From an uncultured Pelagibacteraceae bacterium (GTDB lineage Bacteria; Pseudomonadota; Alphaproteobacteria; Pelagibacterales; Pelagibacteraceae), in NCBI GenBank assembly GCA_902551755.1, contig CACDEB010000003.1, positions 58,673-122,672 of the forward strand: a DNA stretch of 64,000 bases. The letters are read 5' to 3'. Shown here in pieces: positions 1-9,133 of the stretch (position 1 is the stretch's first letter; the number at the start of each line of letters is the position of its first letter). Both the position numbers and the translations under genes were made by a program. The notes beneath the pieces were generated by a model. It made no database searches, had not been told where the DNA came from, and saw only the letters and a program-made list of their open reading frames with translations.

Positions 1-263
1 CTTTCTTCAACAGTTACAATTAAAGTATCGCCTTGTAGATTAAATTTTATATCTGAAAAAAAATTGGTACTATATAAATCCAATAGAATATCATTTAATT
101 GTTCTTGAGAATAATCTTTACCTAACTCTATTCCACCGAAAGTAACAATAGTTTCTTTTGTAATACGATTGTTATTTTTTACTTGAATTTTGTTTATTAT
201 ATCTGCGTATGCAGATGCTAATGCAATTTTAAATATAAATAAAATTATTAATATGTATTTCAT
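1..263 (-). CDS. bamA: Outer membrane protein assembly factor BamA, N-terminal part (cut by window edge)
   Basis: Only the first 87 or so codons are present; the gene runs off the left edge. The translation starts with a signal peptide (MKYILIILFIFKIALASAYA). It is followed by a POTRA-like stretch with the pattern 'I..I.V..N.RI..ETI', 'G.D.S...LN..L..LY.T.FF.DI', which is the usual opening of BamA/Omp85. BamA is the outer-membrane barrel that folds and inserts other barrel proteins. The ATG overlaps the dxr stop in an ATGA arrangement, so it is probably translationally coupled to dxr. The inner-membrane protease gene rseP, often found between dxr and bamA, is not here. Confidence 0.85.
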   Translation of the reverse strand, partial: MKYILIILFIFKIALASAYADIINKIQVKNNNRITKETIVTFGGIELGKDYSQEQLNDILLDLYSTNFFSDIKFNLQGDTLIVTVEE

Positions 264-1429
264 TTTTTTTTGGATCTTACACTTAAAGTTCTCGTTTTCA
301 ATCTAACAAACTCATTTAATTTTTCAATTTGAGCTAAATAATTTGGCTTTTGATGCTTGAATTTTGAAAAAAACGGTGAATTTATTAAAAGCTGAATTTT
401 TGATGAAATATCCAAAAAATTAATTTTGTTTTTTAAAAAAAGACTCACGAGTTCATCATTTATTGAAACTAATATAGTATCAAATAAACTGTTTTTTTCT
501 GTTATTTTTTTTAAAATTTTAATAACTGGAAACTTTTTTGAATCAACTTTTTGAAAGTTTAATGAATTTAGATTGATTATATTAATATCATTTGATTTTA
601 TAAATCTTTGGTTAGGTTCTCCTATGTAAATAGAATTTGAAATTGGAATCTTCATATTTGTGTCATGGGCAATTATTTTTATCAATCCATTTTTTAATTT
701 TATAATTGCATGAACGTAAGATTTAGGGTGAATTAAAATATCAAATTTTTTTAACTCTATATCAAATATTTTTTTTGCTTCTATAACCTCAAAAACTTTG
801 TTCATGAGTGTTGCTGAATCAACAGAAATTTTTTTTCCCATTTTCCAATTTGGATGCTTGATTGCATCAATTGGGTTCATATTTTTTGTATTTTTTTTAT
901 TTAAAAAAGGACCTCCAGAGGCTGTTAAAATAATCTTTTCTATATCCGTTTTGTGATAATTTTTAATTACTGACCATATCGAAAAATGTTCTGAGTCAAC
1001 GGGTATAAATTCAGTTTTATGTCTCTTTAGCTCTTTTTGAATCAATTCCCATCCACAAATTATTGATTCCTTGTTTGCAATAGCAATTCGTTTTGTTTTT
1101 TTAATAATATTAATTGTCGGTCTTAAACCCTCAATTCCTGATATTGCAGACATGGTATAATCAGCTTTAACTTTTAGCTCTTTATCAATTTTATTAAAAT
1201 CTGAAAATATTTTAATTTTTCTAAATCTTTTTTTTAATATTTCATATTTTTTTTTGTTGGTGACTACAATGTGTTTTACTTTAAAAGTTTTAATTTGTTT
1301 CGATATAAGATTAATGTTTTTATCTGTAGATAATAAAAGAATTTTAAATTTATTCTTATCTTTCCTAATTATTTCTAAAGTTTGTTTTCCAATTGATCCG
1401 GTTGACCCTAATATTATAATTTTTTTCAT
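260..1429 (-). CDS. dxr: 1-deoxy-D-xylulose 5-phosphate reductoisomerase
   Basis: DXR converts DXP to 2-C-methyl-D-erythritol 4-phosphate with NADPH in the cytoplasm, the committed step of the MEP isoprenoid pathway. Visible signatures are the NADPH-binding GSTGSIG (residues 8-14), ANKES (118-122), the metal-binding PVDSEH (143-148), TASGGPF (169-175), HPNWKMG (192-198) and DSATLMNKVFE (204-214). The length of 389 aa is normal for the family. The gene sits 3 bases downstream of cdsA and overlaps bamA, in the common alphaproteobacterial order frr-uppS-cdsA-dxr. The pathway link to uppS, which uses isoprenoid diphosphates, fits this operon. Confidence 0.97.
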   Translation of the reverse strand: MKKIIILGSTGSIGKQTLEIIRKDKNKFKILLLSTDKNINLISKQIKTFKVKHIVVTNKKKYEILKKRFRKIKIFSDFNKIDKELKVKADYTMSAISGIEGLRPTINIIKKTKRIAIANKESIICGWELIQKELKRHKTEFIPVDSEHFSIWSVIKNYHKTDIEKIILTASGGPFLNKKNTKNMNPIDAIKHPNWKMGKKISVDSATLMNKVFEVIEAKKIFDIELKKFDILIHPKSYVHAIIKLKNGLIKIIAHDTNMKIPISNSIYIGEPNQRFIKSNDINIINLNSLNFQKVDSKKFPVIKILKKITEKNSLFDTILVSINDELVSLFLKNKINFLDISSKIQLLINSPFFSKFKHQKPNYLAQIEKLNEFVRLKTRTLSVRSKKK

Positions 1430-1432
1430 TAT

Positions 1433-2089
1433 TTAAAAGAGAGATATTATTATAAAACCTATTGGAAGAGCAAATATTGAACCATCAATCCTGTCCAATA
1501 GTCCTCCATGACCAGGTATTAAATTTCCAGTATTTTTTATTTTAGCTCTTCTTTTGAAATAAGAGATAAATAAATCTCCTAGCTGACAAATTAAAGAGAT
1601 AAAAAAAGGTATGAAGACTAAAGCTTCAATTTGTAATCTAACAAAGAGTAGATCGCCAAAATATAAATATATTACAAAAAAACCAACGTAGGATAAAATA
1701 AAAGAACCTATTGATCCAGATATAGTCTTATTGGGACTAATCTTAGTCAGTTTTTTTCCACCGAAAGTTTTTCCAAACACATATCCTCCAATGTCTGAAA
1801 AAACACAAATCATTAGTATTGTTAAAAAGAAGTATTTATCAATAACGAAAACATTAAAACAAATGATAAACGCCATTAAAAGATACATTAAAAAAAGTAC
1901 AATATGGATTATACGGTAAACTTTCTTAAATCTTATTTTTTCAATAACTTTAATCCATTCAATCCAACTCAATATTACCACAATGAATAATATACTCAAA
2001 AAAATATAATCATAAATTAAAGCACTTAGAAATACTAAGCTAATTAAAAAAAGTGATGAGATAGATCTTTTAAGTAATTCTGACCTCAT
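1433..2089 (-). CDS. cdsA: Phosphatidate cytidylyltransferase (CDP-diacylglycerol synthase)
   Basis: This integral membrane enzyme makes CDP-diacylglycerol from CTP and phosphatidic acid, the entry point to phospholipid synthesis. The C-terminal half carries the family signature: FSDIGGYVFGKTFGGKK, SPNKTISGSIG, then IPGHGGLLDRIDG with the catalytic aspartates. Several hydrophobic helices precede it. At 218 aa it is shorter than the roughly 270 aa of many homologues, mainly through a reduced N-terminal membrane region. The start codon shares a base with the uppS stop (TAATG), so the two are probably co-translated. Confidence 0.95.
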   Translation of the reverse strand: MRSELLKRSISSLFLISLVFLSALIYDYIFLSILFIVVILSWIEWIKVIEKIRFKKVYRIIHIVLFLMYLLMAFIICFNVFVIDKYFFLTILMICVFSDIGGYVFGKTFGGKKLTKISPNKTISGSIGSFILSYVGFFVIYLYFGDLLFVRLQIEALVFIPFFISLICQLGDLFISYFKRRAKIKNTGNLIPGHGGLLDRIDGSIFALPIGFIIISLF

Positions 2090-2760
2090 TATATTTTTCC
2101 GAAATTTCTTTTGATACTGCTAAATTTTTTCACTATCTTGTTTAAATCTTTATCCTTGAAATCTGGCCATAGTTTTTTTTCAAAAAATATCTCAGTATAT
2201 GCGGCTTGCCATAAAAGAAAATTACTAAGTCTTTGAGTATTCCCTGTTCGAATAAGAATTTCAGGATCTGGGATATTTTTTGTATATAAATTTTTATTAA
2301 TATCATTTTCTGAGATCTTGCTTCTTTTCCCCAACTTATTAAAAGCATATACTATTTCTTTTTTAGATCCATAATTTAGGGCTAGGTTGATCTGAAGTTT
2401 TGTATTTCTTACCGTTTTTTTTTCAGCAAAATCTAATAGTTTATTCAGTTTATTATAAAATCTTTTCTCCCCTAAAATTTTTATCTTTATTTTTTCGTTA
2501 TTTAATTTTTCTAATTTTTCAGTCAAGTAAATTTCCAAAAGTCTAAACAAATAGCTTCGTTCTTTTAAAGGTCTTTTCCAGTTCTCAGTTGAAAATGCAT
2601 ATAAAGTAAGAAACTTTATCTTTTTTTTTACACAATATTTTATGACCATTTCAACAGTTTTTAGTCCCTCTTTATGACCCAAATTTCTTGAGTTTTTATG
2701 TTTTAAACCCCATCGACCATTTCCATCCATTATTATGGCCATATGTTTTATAGGGTTCAT
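2089..2760 (-). CDS. uppS: Isoprenyl (di-trans,poly-cis-undecaprenyl) diphosphate synthase
   Basis: UppS condenses isopentenyl diphosphate units onto farnesyl diphosphate to make the undecaprenyl carrier for cell-wall and surface sugars. The N-terminus carries the catalytic HMAIIMDGNGRW motif (residues 6-17). LTLYAFSTENWKRP follows near residue 50, and the conserved PDPEILIRTGNTQRLSNFLLWQ region lies near 165-185. All are diagnostic of cis-prenyltransferases. The length of 223 aa is typical. The ATG overlaps the frr stop (ATGA). Confidence 0.97.
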   Translation of the reverse strand: MNPIKHMAIIMDGNGRWGLKHKNSRNLGHKEGLKTVEMVIKYCVKKKIKFLTLYAFSTENWKRPLKERSYLFRLLEIYLTEKLEKLNNEKIKIKILGEKRFYNKLNKLLDFAEKKTVRNTKLQINLALNYGSKKEIVYAFNKLGKRSKISENDINKNLYTKNIPDPEILIRTGNTQRLSNFLLWQAAYTEIFFEKKLWPDFKDKDLNKIVKKFSSIKRNFGKI

Positions 2761-3308
2761 ATAGTCATTATTTCTTTTTCTTTAGTTGTAACTTTTTCAT
2801 CAACTTTTTTAACAAAGTTGTCGGTATATGTTTGAATTATTTTTTCAAATTTTTTTTCGTCATCTTCACTTATTTCTTTTGATTTTAGTTTCTTCTTTAA
2901 TTCATCATTTCCCTCTCTTCTAATATTTCTTATTGAAACTTTACATTTTTCACCCATGGTTTTAATTACCTTTTTAATCTCAACTCTTCTTTCCTCACTT
3001 AAATCTGGTATAGGCAATCTTACTAACTGACCATCTATTTGAGGATTTAAACCTAGGTCTGATTTTTTTATTGCTGAGTCTAATAAAGTGACATTATTTG
3101 CATCCCAGACTTGAATATTTATTGTTCTTGGTTCAGGCGTTGTGATTGTCGCTAATTGATTAATTGGCATTTTTTGTCCATATACATCTACTTTAATTAA
3201 ATCAAGCATACTTGCATTTGCTCGACCAGTTCTTAAAGATGCTAACTCTTTTACAAAAACATCAAACGTTTTGGTCATTTTTTGGTTATACAAGTCTTCT
3301 TTAAACAT
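2757..3308 (-). CDS. frr: Ribosome recycling factor
   Basis: RRF works with EF-G to split post-termination ribosomes. The 183-aa length and the internal pattern match the family: LRTGRANASMLD, YGQKMPINQLATI, PEPRTINIQVWD, LVRLPIPDLSEERR and IRNIRREGNDELKK. The gene overlaps tsf by one base (TAATG) at its start and uppS by four at its end, giving the translation-to-envelope operon rpsB-tsf-frr-uppS-cdsA-dxr-bamA. pyrH, which usually lies between tsf and frr, is absent here. Confidence 0.98.
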   Translation of the reverse strand: MFKEDLYNQKMTKTFDVFVKELASLRTGRANASMLDLIKVDVYGQKMPINQLATITTPEPRTINIQVWDANNVTLLDSAIKKSDLGLNPQIDGQLVRLPIPDLSEERRVEIKKVIKTMGEKCKVSIRNIRREGNDELKKKLKSKEISEDDEKKFEKIIQTYTDNFVKKVDEKVTTKEKEIMTI

Positions 3309-4159
3309 TATTCACCAATTTTAATTCTAATAAAATCCTTTATCTTTAAACTTTTTGAATCAACTTTTGATAAAACATCTTTTACTTTTAATTTAGGATC
3401 CATAACCCAGTCTTGAGTTAATAGACTATTATCTTCTTTAAATTTATTAATTTTGCCAAGACTTATTTTTTCAGCAATTTCTTTAGGTTTGCCAAGATTC
3501 TTAAGTTCTTCTTCAACAATTTTTTTTTCTTTTTCAATAACATCATCTTTGATATCTTTTTTATCTACTACCATTGGGTTTGATGCAGCAATATGCATTG
3601 AGAGTTGTTTTCCAAATTGCTCAATATCTTTTGAGATCTTTTCAAATTCTAAACTTACAACAACACCGAGTTTAGATAGATTACCTTTAACTATTGAATG
3701 ATTATAGGTAAAAATTTTTGATTTAGAGTTTTCTAATGTTTTTGATCTTCCAATAGTAATTTTTTCACCAATTTTTGCTATTAAATCGACCAAATTTTGA
3801 GATACAGTTGATCCATTTTTCATTTTACTATTATTGAGTTTTTCTATATCAGAATTTACAAAGTTATTTATCTCTCCAATTTCTTTAGTAAAATTTAAAA
3901 AATCATCATTTTTAGCAACAAAATCTGTCTCACAATTGATTTCAATTATAGATGTTTTTTTTTCATCACCACAAATAAATACAAGACCTTCATTGGCCTC
4001 TCTGGACATTTTTTTTGAAGCTTTTGAAATACCTTTTATTCTTAAAATTTCAATTGCTTTATCTAAATCTCCTGAAGCCTCCTTCAACGCGTTATTGCAA
4101 TCCTTAAAACCTGCACCAGTGGTACTTCTTAACTTTTTTACACTTTCAAGATCACTCAT
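3308..4159 (-). CDS. tsf: Elongation factor Ts
   Basis: EF-Ts recycles EF-Tu by catalysing GDP/GTP exchange. The N-terminal UBA-like domain has the signature [22 protein letters not shown], and the core has [13 protein letters not shown] (near residue 75) with the TDFV motif that contacts EF-Tu. [11 protein letters not shown] follows in the second subdomain. The 283-aa length is normal. It follows rpsB by 3 bases. Confidence 0.98.
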   Translation of the reverse strand: MSDLESVKKLRSTTGAGFKDCNNALKEASGDLDKAIEILRIKGISKASKKMSREANEGLVFICGDEKKTSIIEINCETDFVAKNDDFLNFTKEIGEINNFVNSDIEKLNNSKMKNGSTVSQNLVDLIAKIGEKITIGRSKTLENSKSKIFTYNHSIVKGNLSKLGVVVSLEFEKISKDIEQFGKQLSMHIAASNPMVVDKKDIKDDVIEKEKKIVEEELKNLGKPKEIAEKISLGKINKFKEDNSLLTQDWVMDPKLKVKDVLSKVDSKSLKIKDFIRIKIGE

Positions 4160-4162
4160 TTA

Positions 4163-4933
4163 TTAATTAATTTTTTTTTTTGGTGAAATAGAGGGGGATT
4201 TAGGTGTTGTCACTTTTTGTTCGCCATTTTTTTTTGTATCTTCAGGAATATTTTTCCTAGCATTACTAATTGTCTCTTTTACCAAAGAACAATAGAGATC
4301 AATTGATCTTCTGGCATCGTCGTTTCCTGGTATTGGAAAATCAATACCTTCTGGATCTGAATTCGTATCAAGTATAGCAATTATCGGAATATTTAATTTT
4401 ATAGACTCTTTTATCGCAAGTGACTCATAGTTTGTATCAATTATGAAAACCAAATCAGGAACTTTTTTCATGTCAGATATACCCCCTAAAGATCTTTGGA
4501 GTTTATCTCTTTGAATGCTCATTTTTAAAAGTTCCTTTTTTGTGAATCCTCTATTTTCTGATTTTAAGTCAGTATTTATTTTTTGGAGTTTTTTAATAGA
4601 ATTTGATATAGTGCCCCAATTAGTTAACATTCCTCCCAGCCATCGATAATTTACAAAATATTGATCAGTGGATTTCGCCAACTCAGCAATAGCCTCTGAA
4701 GCTTGTTTTTTTGTTGAGATGAACAAAATCTTCCCATTGTTTGTAATAGTTTCATAGATTTTTTCTAAAGCTTTATTGGTAAGTTCAAGAGTTTGAGTTA
4801 AATCAATAATATGAACAGAGTCTCTTTTGCCAAAAATATATTTCTTCATTTTTGGATTCCATCTCAATGTTTTATGACCTAGATGTACTCCTGCTTCTAA
4901 AAGTTGTTGTATTGATAAGTTAGGTATCTTCAT
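4163..4933 (-). CDS. rpsB: 30S ribosomal protein S2
   Basis: S2 is a small-subunit protein. The sequence has [33 protein letters not shown], the central [12 protein letters not shown] and [12 protein letters not shown], then [27 protein letters not shown] place the start at 4933 ([15 protein letters not shown]), where the family normally begins. An in-frame ATG 36 bases upstream would add 12 residues unlike S2. The C-terminus has a short lysine-rich tail. The leader upstream can form structures that reach the start region; see the separate entry. Confidence 0.96.
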   Translation of the reverse strand: MKIPNLSIQQLLEAGVHLGHKTLRWNPKMKKYIFGKRDSVHIIDLTQTLELTNKALEKIYETITNNGKILFISTKKQASEAIAELAKSTDQYFVNYRWLGGMLTNWGTISNSIKKLQKINTDLKSENRGFTKKELLKMSIQRDKLQRSLGGISDMKKVPDLVFIIDTNYESLAIKESIKLNIPIIAILDTNSDPEGIDFPIPGNDDARRSIDLYCSLVKETISNARKNIPEDTKKNGEQKVTTPKSPSISPKKKIN

Positions 4934-4941
4934 AATTTTTC

Positions 4942-5018
4942 CCGGTTGTACCACCAAAGCTATTTCCATTTAAGGACCGGAGGTTATTAACCAAAAGCCT
5001 TGTGCGTATTTTCAAAGC
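4942..5018 (-). promoter_or_regulatory. Structured rpsB leader candidate
   Basis: Read on the minus strand, the leader holds GCTTTG (5018-5013) and CAAGGC (5002-4997). These can form a 6-bp hairpin with one G-U pair and a 10-nt loop. Further down, ACCTCCGGT (4984-4976) contains both an anti-Shine-Dalgarno-like CCTCC and the segment CCGGT. That segment is perfectly complementary to ACCGG (4946-4942), eight bases upstream of the chosen rpsB ATG. Pairing would close off the start region, as expected for S2 autogenous control. The structure is drawn by eye and has not been tested by folding or alignment. Confidence 0.4.
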
Positions 5019-5020
5019 GT

Positions 5021-5047
5021 TTTATAAATTTATTAAGGTAAAGGCAA
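5021..5047 (-). promoter_or_regulatory. Possible rpsB operon promoter
   Basis: On the minus strand a TTGCCT (5047-5042) and a TATAAA (5026-5021) are separated by 15 bases, slightly short of the usual 17. They lie between the dnaE stop and rpsB, and transcription would start close to the hairpin of the leader. This is weak evidence in so AT-rich a genome. Confidence 0.3.
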
Positions 5048-5055
5048 GAGATAAA

Positions 5056-8000
5056 TCAATGAATTGTTGTTGAAATTCCTTGATTCTTTATGAGATTCAC
5101 AGTTTTTCTATCAATTAAACGCTTATCTTTAAGTTTTATTTTATACGCCTTGTCGCTTGATACAACATTGATATTTACCTCAACATCTCCGCCCTTTTTC
5201 AGCATTTTAGATAGTGTATCAATCTCGTCAACATTTTTTACTTTAAAACTTATTGAATTAATCGGTTTATTAATAAGATCATCTAATGAAATTATTTTTT
5301 TGACATTTAACCTTTTAGATTGAGGATCATTTTGCTTAGTAATTTTCTGTATAGTCAAAATTACCGAACTACCCTCTTTAATCTTACTTCTATTTAATTC
5401 AAATGTGTCAGAAAAAACAAATAATTCAAATATGCTTGATTGATCAGAAAATTTAATTATTGCGTATGACGTTCCCTTTTGTGTTTTCTTTTCTTGAATT
5501 TTAAGTATGGTTGCTGCAACCAATCCCTCGCTAATTTCTTTATCTTCATTAACATTTTTATAAGAAAGAATATTAAAATCCTTAAATATATCTTGATATT
5601 GATTAAGCGGATGATCTGATATAAAAAAACCGACAGTTTCAAATTCTTTTGCCATTTTTTCTTGAAAGCTCCATTCGCCAAGATTATCTACTGCATTACT
5701 AATATCTGACTCCTCACTATTGGCAAATAAATCGATTTGATTTAAGGACTTGTTTTCAAAAATATTTTTTGATTTAGATATTAAATTAGGTATTGACTCG
5801 AAAATTGACTTTCTATCTTTAAAAATGTTATCAAACGCCCCAGCTTTTGTAAGAGCCTCCATTTGAAGTTTGTTTATGTCTTTCGGATTTACTCTATTAA
5901 TAAAGTCATTTAAGGATTTAAATTTACCATTTTTTTTTCTTTCCTTAACTATGTTTGAAATTGCCTCGTATCCTACATTTTTTAATGCCCCTAAAGCATA
6001 GTAAAAATTTTTGGTATCTGAATAAAAATCACTATTACATAAATTTATATTGGGAGATACTATATTTATATTTAATCTTTTAAGTTCTTCATAGAATTCA
6101 CCTAATTTTTTTTGATTAGACATTTCCATAGACATTGATGCAGAAAAAAATTCATTAGTAAAATGGGTTTTTAAATATGCTGTCTGATAAGCAATAATAG
6201 CGTAGGCTGCTGCATGACTTTTATTGAAACCATATTCTGCAAATGGTTCAATCTTTAAAAAAATACCTGCTGCAACATCTTTTTGTATTCCGTTTTGATA
6301 TGCACCATCTATAAATCTTGTCTTCTGTTTTTCTAATTCTGCTCTTTTCTTTTTTCCCATAGCACGTCTAAGAATATCTGCTTCACCTGCGGTAAAACCT
6401 GACAAGACTTGGGCGATTTGCATAACTTGTTCTTGGTAAATAATTACACCATATGTTGATTTCAAAATGTTTTCCAATTTTGGGTGCAAATAGTCTGGTG
6501 TTCTTTTTCCATGTTTGCAATCATTGTAAATAGGAATATTGCTCATAGGACCTGGTCTGTATAAAGCGACTAATGCTATAATATCTTCTAATCTATTTGG
6601 TTTCATTTGTGTGAGAGCATCTCTCATTCCAGAACTTTCTAGTTGAAACAAACCAACAGTTTTACCTGAAGACAATAGGTCAAAAACTGTTTGATCTTCA
6701 TAATTAATTTTCTCTATATTAAAATCAATTTTTTTCTTATTTAAGAGTTTAATAGTGTTGTTGATCACAGTAAGTGTTTTTAAACCCAAGAAATCAAATT
6801 TAATGAGACCGGAGTTTTCAGCTGAATACATATCAAACTGAGTGGAAGGCAAAAGTAAATTGGATGAGCTATCTTTATATAACGGAACAGTATCAATTAA
6901 TTTTTTGTCTGCAATTACTACACCAGCCGCATGTGTTGCAAAATTTCTATTTAAACCTTCAAGTTTAAGGGACAGTTTAATAAGCTTATCTACTCTCCTA
7001 TCCTCATTTATGATTTTTTGTAGTCTAGGTTCTGAATTTATACATTCAGTTAAACTCATTGGTCTTGAAGGATCGAATGGAATCATTTTACAAATACTAT
7101 CTACAAAACCATAAGGAAGGCCCATTACCCTGCCAACATCTCTAATAACCATTCTAGCTTTTAATTTACCAAATGTAATGATGTGAGCTACTGAGTCTTT
7201 ATATTTTTCGTTAAGATATTCAAAAACTAAATCACGTTTTTCCTCACAAAAGTCAATATCAAAGTCAGGCATAGAAATACGATCTGGATTTAAAAATCGC
7301 TCAAAAATTAAGTTAAAATAAATTGGGTCTACGTCAGTAATTTGTAGACACCATGCTACTAATGAACCAGCACCAGACCCTCTGCCTGGTCCAACTGGAA
7401 TATTGTTGCTTTTAGCCCATATGATGTAATCAGATACAATTAAAAAATAACTAGAGTAATTCATCTGACAAATGATATTAATTTCGTGATCTAATCTTTT
7501 CTTATATTTCAAAAATTTTTCACCTTTTAAATCCTCGCCCTCAAATCTTTCCTTAAACTTTTGAATTAGTCCCTCATTTGCATCTTTTTTTAATTGATCA
7601 TTAGATGAGATATCACTATTAGTGTTTATATCAGGTAATAGTGGTTTAGAATATTCAGGTCTAAAACTACATCTTAAAGGTAAGTTATAATTGTTTTCTA
7701 AAGCTTCAGGAAGGTCATGGAATATTTTTTTCATTTCATCATCACTTTTAAGATAATGATTGTCTGTTAATTTTAGTCTTTGTTTATCATTAATATAGTT
7801 TTTTGAACCTATACAAAGTAATGCATCGTGAGCTTCACTCATATCCTTGTGTAAATAATAAACCTCATTTGTCGCAATGATTGGAGCATTAATTTTTTTT
7901 GACATAGAAAGATTAAAACTTTCAAAATTTTTTTCATATAGGTCGCCATGTCTTTGAATTTCAATATAAAAGTTGTTACCTGAATTTTTGTTCAAAGAAA

Positions 8001-8463
8001 AGTAAAGTTTTTCAAGTTCATCTAATCTATCTTTTTGAAAGAGAGAACCTGATAAATTATTAATACCTCCTGAGAGAATTATAAGATTTTCTGAACATTT
8101 AAATAATAATTCAATATTGCAATGTGGTTCTTCTAAATTTGTGTTCTCAAGAAAAGATTTAGAAGATAAATTTATAAGTTCTTTATAACCCTCACTATTT
8201 TTGGCAATAATAGGTAATGATCCAATTATATCGTTGAATTTAAACTTAATCTGGGATCCGATTATAGGCTGAGTTTTAGACTTTGAAATTTGTTCTGAGA
8301 ATTCTAGAGATCCACACAAATTTGATGTATCTGACATTCCAATCGCTTTAATCTTATTTTCTTTGCAATATTTACTAAGTTCATCGATTTTTATGGCACC
8401 TTCACAAATAGAATATTGGGTATGTATTTTTAAGTGATTAAATGTTTTTTTAGATTTTTCCAT
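5056..8463 (-). CDS. dnaE: DNA polymerase III subunit alpha
   Basis: This is the replicative polymerase (C-family). In order there is a PHP domain (FNHLKIHTQYSICEGA onward), the palm/active-site region with GPGRGSGAGS (about residue 360) and PDFDIDFCEEKR with the metal-binding aspartates (about 400), and FDFLGLKTL supplying the third acidic residue. These are followed by RPGPMSNIP, the helix-hairpin-helix region, and an OB-fold near the C-terminus. The length of about 1135 aa is normal. I prefer the ATG at 8463; an in-frame ATG at 8484 adds seven residues and would overlap lolD by 35 bases instead of 14. Confidence 0.97.
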   Translation of the reverse strand: MEKSKKTFNHLKIHTQYSICEGAIKIDELSKYCKENKIKAIGMSDTSNLCGSLEFSEQISKSKTQPIIGSQIKFKFNDIIGSLPIIAKNSEGYKELINLSSKSFLENTNLEEPHCNIELLFKCSENLIILSGGINNLSGSLFQKDRLDELEKLYFSLNKNSGNNFYIEIQRHGDLYEKNFESFNLSMSKKINAPIIATNEVYYLHKDMSEAHDALLCIGSKNYINDKQRLKLTDNHYLKSDDEMKKIFHDLPEALENNYNLPLRCSFRPEYSKPLLPDINTNSDISSNDQLKKDANEGLIQKFKERFEGEDLKGEKFLKYKKRLDHEINIICQMNYSSYFLIVSDYIIWAKSNNIPVGPGRGSGAGSLVAWCLQITDVDPIYFNLIFERFLNPDRISMPDFDIDFCEEKRDLVFEYLNEKYKDSVAHIITFGKLKARMVIRDVGRVMGLPYGFVDSICKMIPFDPSRPMSLTECINSEPRLQKIINEDRRVDKLIKLSLKLEGLNRNFATHAAGVVIADKKLIDTVPLYKDSSSNLLLPSTQFDMYSAENSGLIKFDFLGLKTLTVINNTIKLLNKKKIDFNIEKINYEDQTVFDLLSSGKTVGLFQLESSGMRDALTQMKPNRLEDIIALVALYRPGPMSNIPIYNDCKHGKRTPDYLHPKLENILKSTYGVIIYQEQVMQIAQVLSGFTAGEADILRRAMGKKKRAELEKQKTRFIDGAYQNGIQKDVAAGIFLKIEPFAEYGFNKSHAAAYAIIAYQTAYLKTHFTNEFFSASMSMEMSNQKKLGEFYEELKRLNINIVSPNINLCNSDFYSDTKNFYYALGALKNVGYEAISNIVKERKKNGKFKSLNDFINRVNPKDINKLQMEALTKAGAFDNIFKDRKSIFESIPNLISKSKNIFENKSLNQIDLFANSEESDISNAVDNLGEWSFQEKMAKEFETVGFFISDHPLNQYQDIFKDFNILSYKNVNEDKEISEGLVAATILKIQEKKTQKGTSYAIIKFSDQSSIFELFVFSDTFELNRSKIKEGSSVILTIQKITKQNDPQSKRLNVKKIISLDDLINKPINSISFKVKNVDEIDTLSKMLKKGGDVEVNINVVSSDKAYKIKLKDKRLIDRKTVNLIKNQGISTTIH

Positions 8464-9133
8464 TAATGGTTTTGATTTTACCATTACTTAAGGAAATTTT
8501 ATAGTCTGCTTTATTAGCAAAAAATCTATTATGAGTTGCAAATATTATAACACGATCATTGTTTTTTAGTTTAAAGAGTAAGTTAAATATTTGATTTGCA
8601 TTTTCATGATCTAAACTTCCTGTCGGTTCATCAGCTAGTATTATTCTAGGTTTATTTACTATTGCTCTCGATATAGCAATTCTTTGCATTTCTCCTCCTG
8701 ATAATTCTGATGGATAATGATTAGCCCTATCTTTTAAGCCTACTTTTTGAATTATCTTTAATGATTCTTGTTCTGCTATTTTGTGATTATTATTTGTAGC
8801 TAAGCTGGCTATGCAAACATTTTCAATAGCCGTAAAATCAGGCAATAAGTTTTTCTCTTGATAAACAATCCCAATATTACTAGATCTAATTTTGTCGTTA
8901 ATCTCAATTTCATTATGATTTATATTTCTATTATTAATTTTAATATTTCCTGATGATGGCCTATCTATTAAAGATAACAAATTTAGTAAGGTTGATTTTC
9001 CAGATCCAGAAGGTCCAGATAGTGAATAAATTTTTCCTTTTTTAAATTTAAAATTTAAATTTTTAAGAACAGTGATCTTTTTTTTATTATCAAATGTTTT
9101 TGAAATATTGTTTAATTCTATAATATTACTCAT
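8450..9133 (-). CDS. lolD: Lipoprotein-releasing ABC transporter, ATP-binding protein LolD
   Basis: This ATPase powers release of outer-membrane lipoproteins from the inner membrane to the carrier LolA. Walker A GPSGSGKST (40-48), the Q-loop YQEKNLLPDF, the ABC signature ELSGGEMQR (143-151), Walker B IILADEPTGSLD (164-175) and the H-loop ATHN are all present. The length of 227 aa fits LolD. It overlaps its membrane partner by 8 bases. MacB- or FtsE-type ATPases look similar, but the lolC/E neighbour and the proS-lol-dnaE order support LolD. Confidence 0.93.
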   Translation of the reverse strand: MSNIIELNNISKTFDNKKKITVLKNLNFKFKKGKIYSLSGPSGSGKSTLLNLLSLIDRPSSGNIKINNRNINHNEIEINDKIRSSNIGIVYQEKNLLPDFTAIENVCIASLATNNNHKIAEQESLKIIQKVGLKDRANHYPSELSGGEMQRIAISRAIVNKPRIILADEPTGSLDHENANQIFNLLFKLKNNDRVIIFATHNRFFANKADYKISLSNGKIKTINGKI

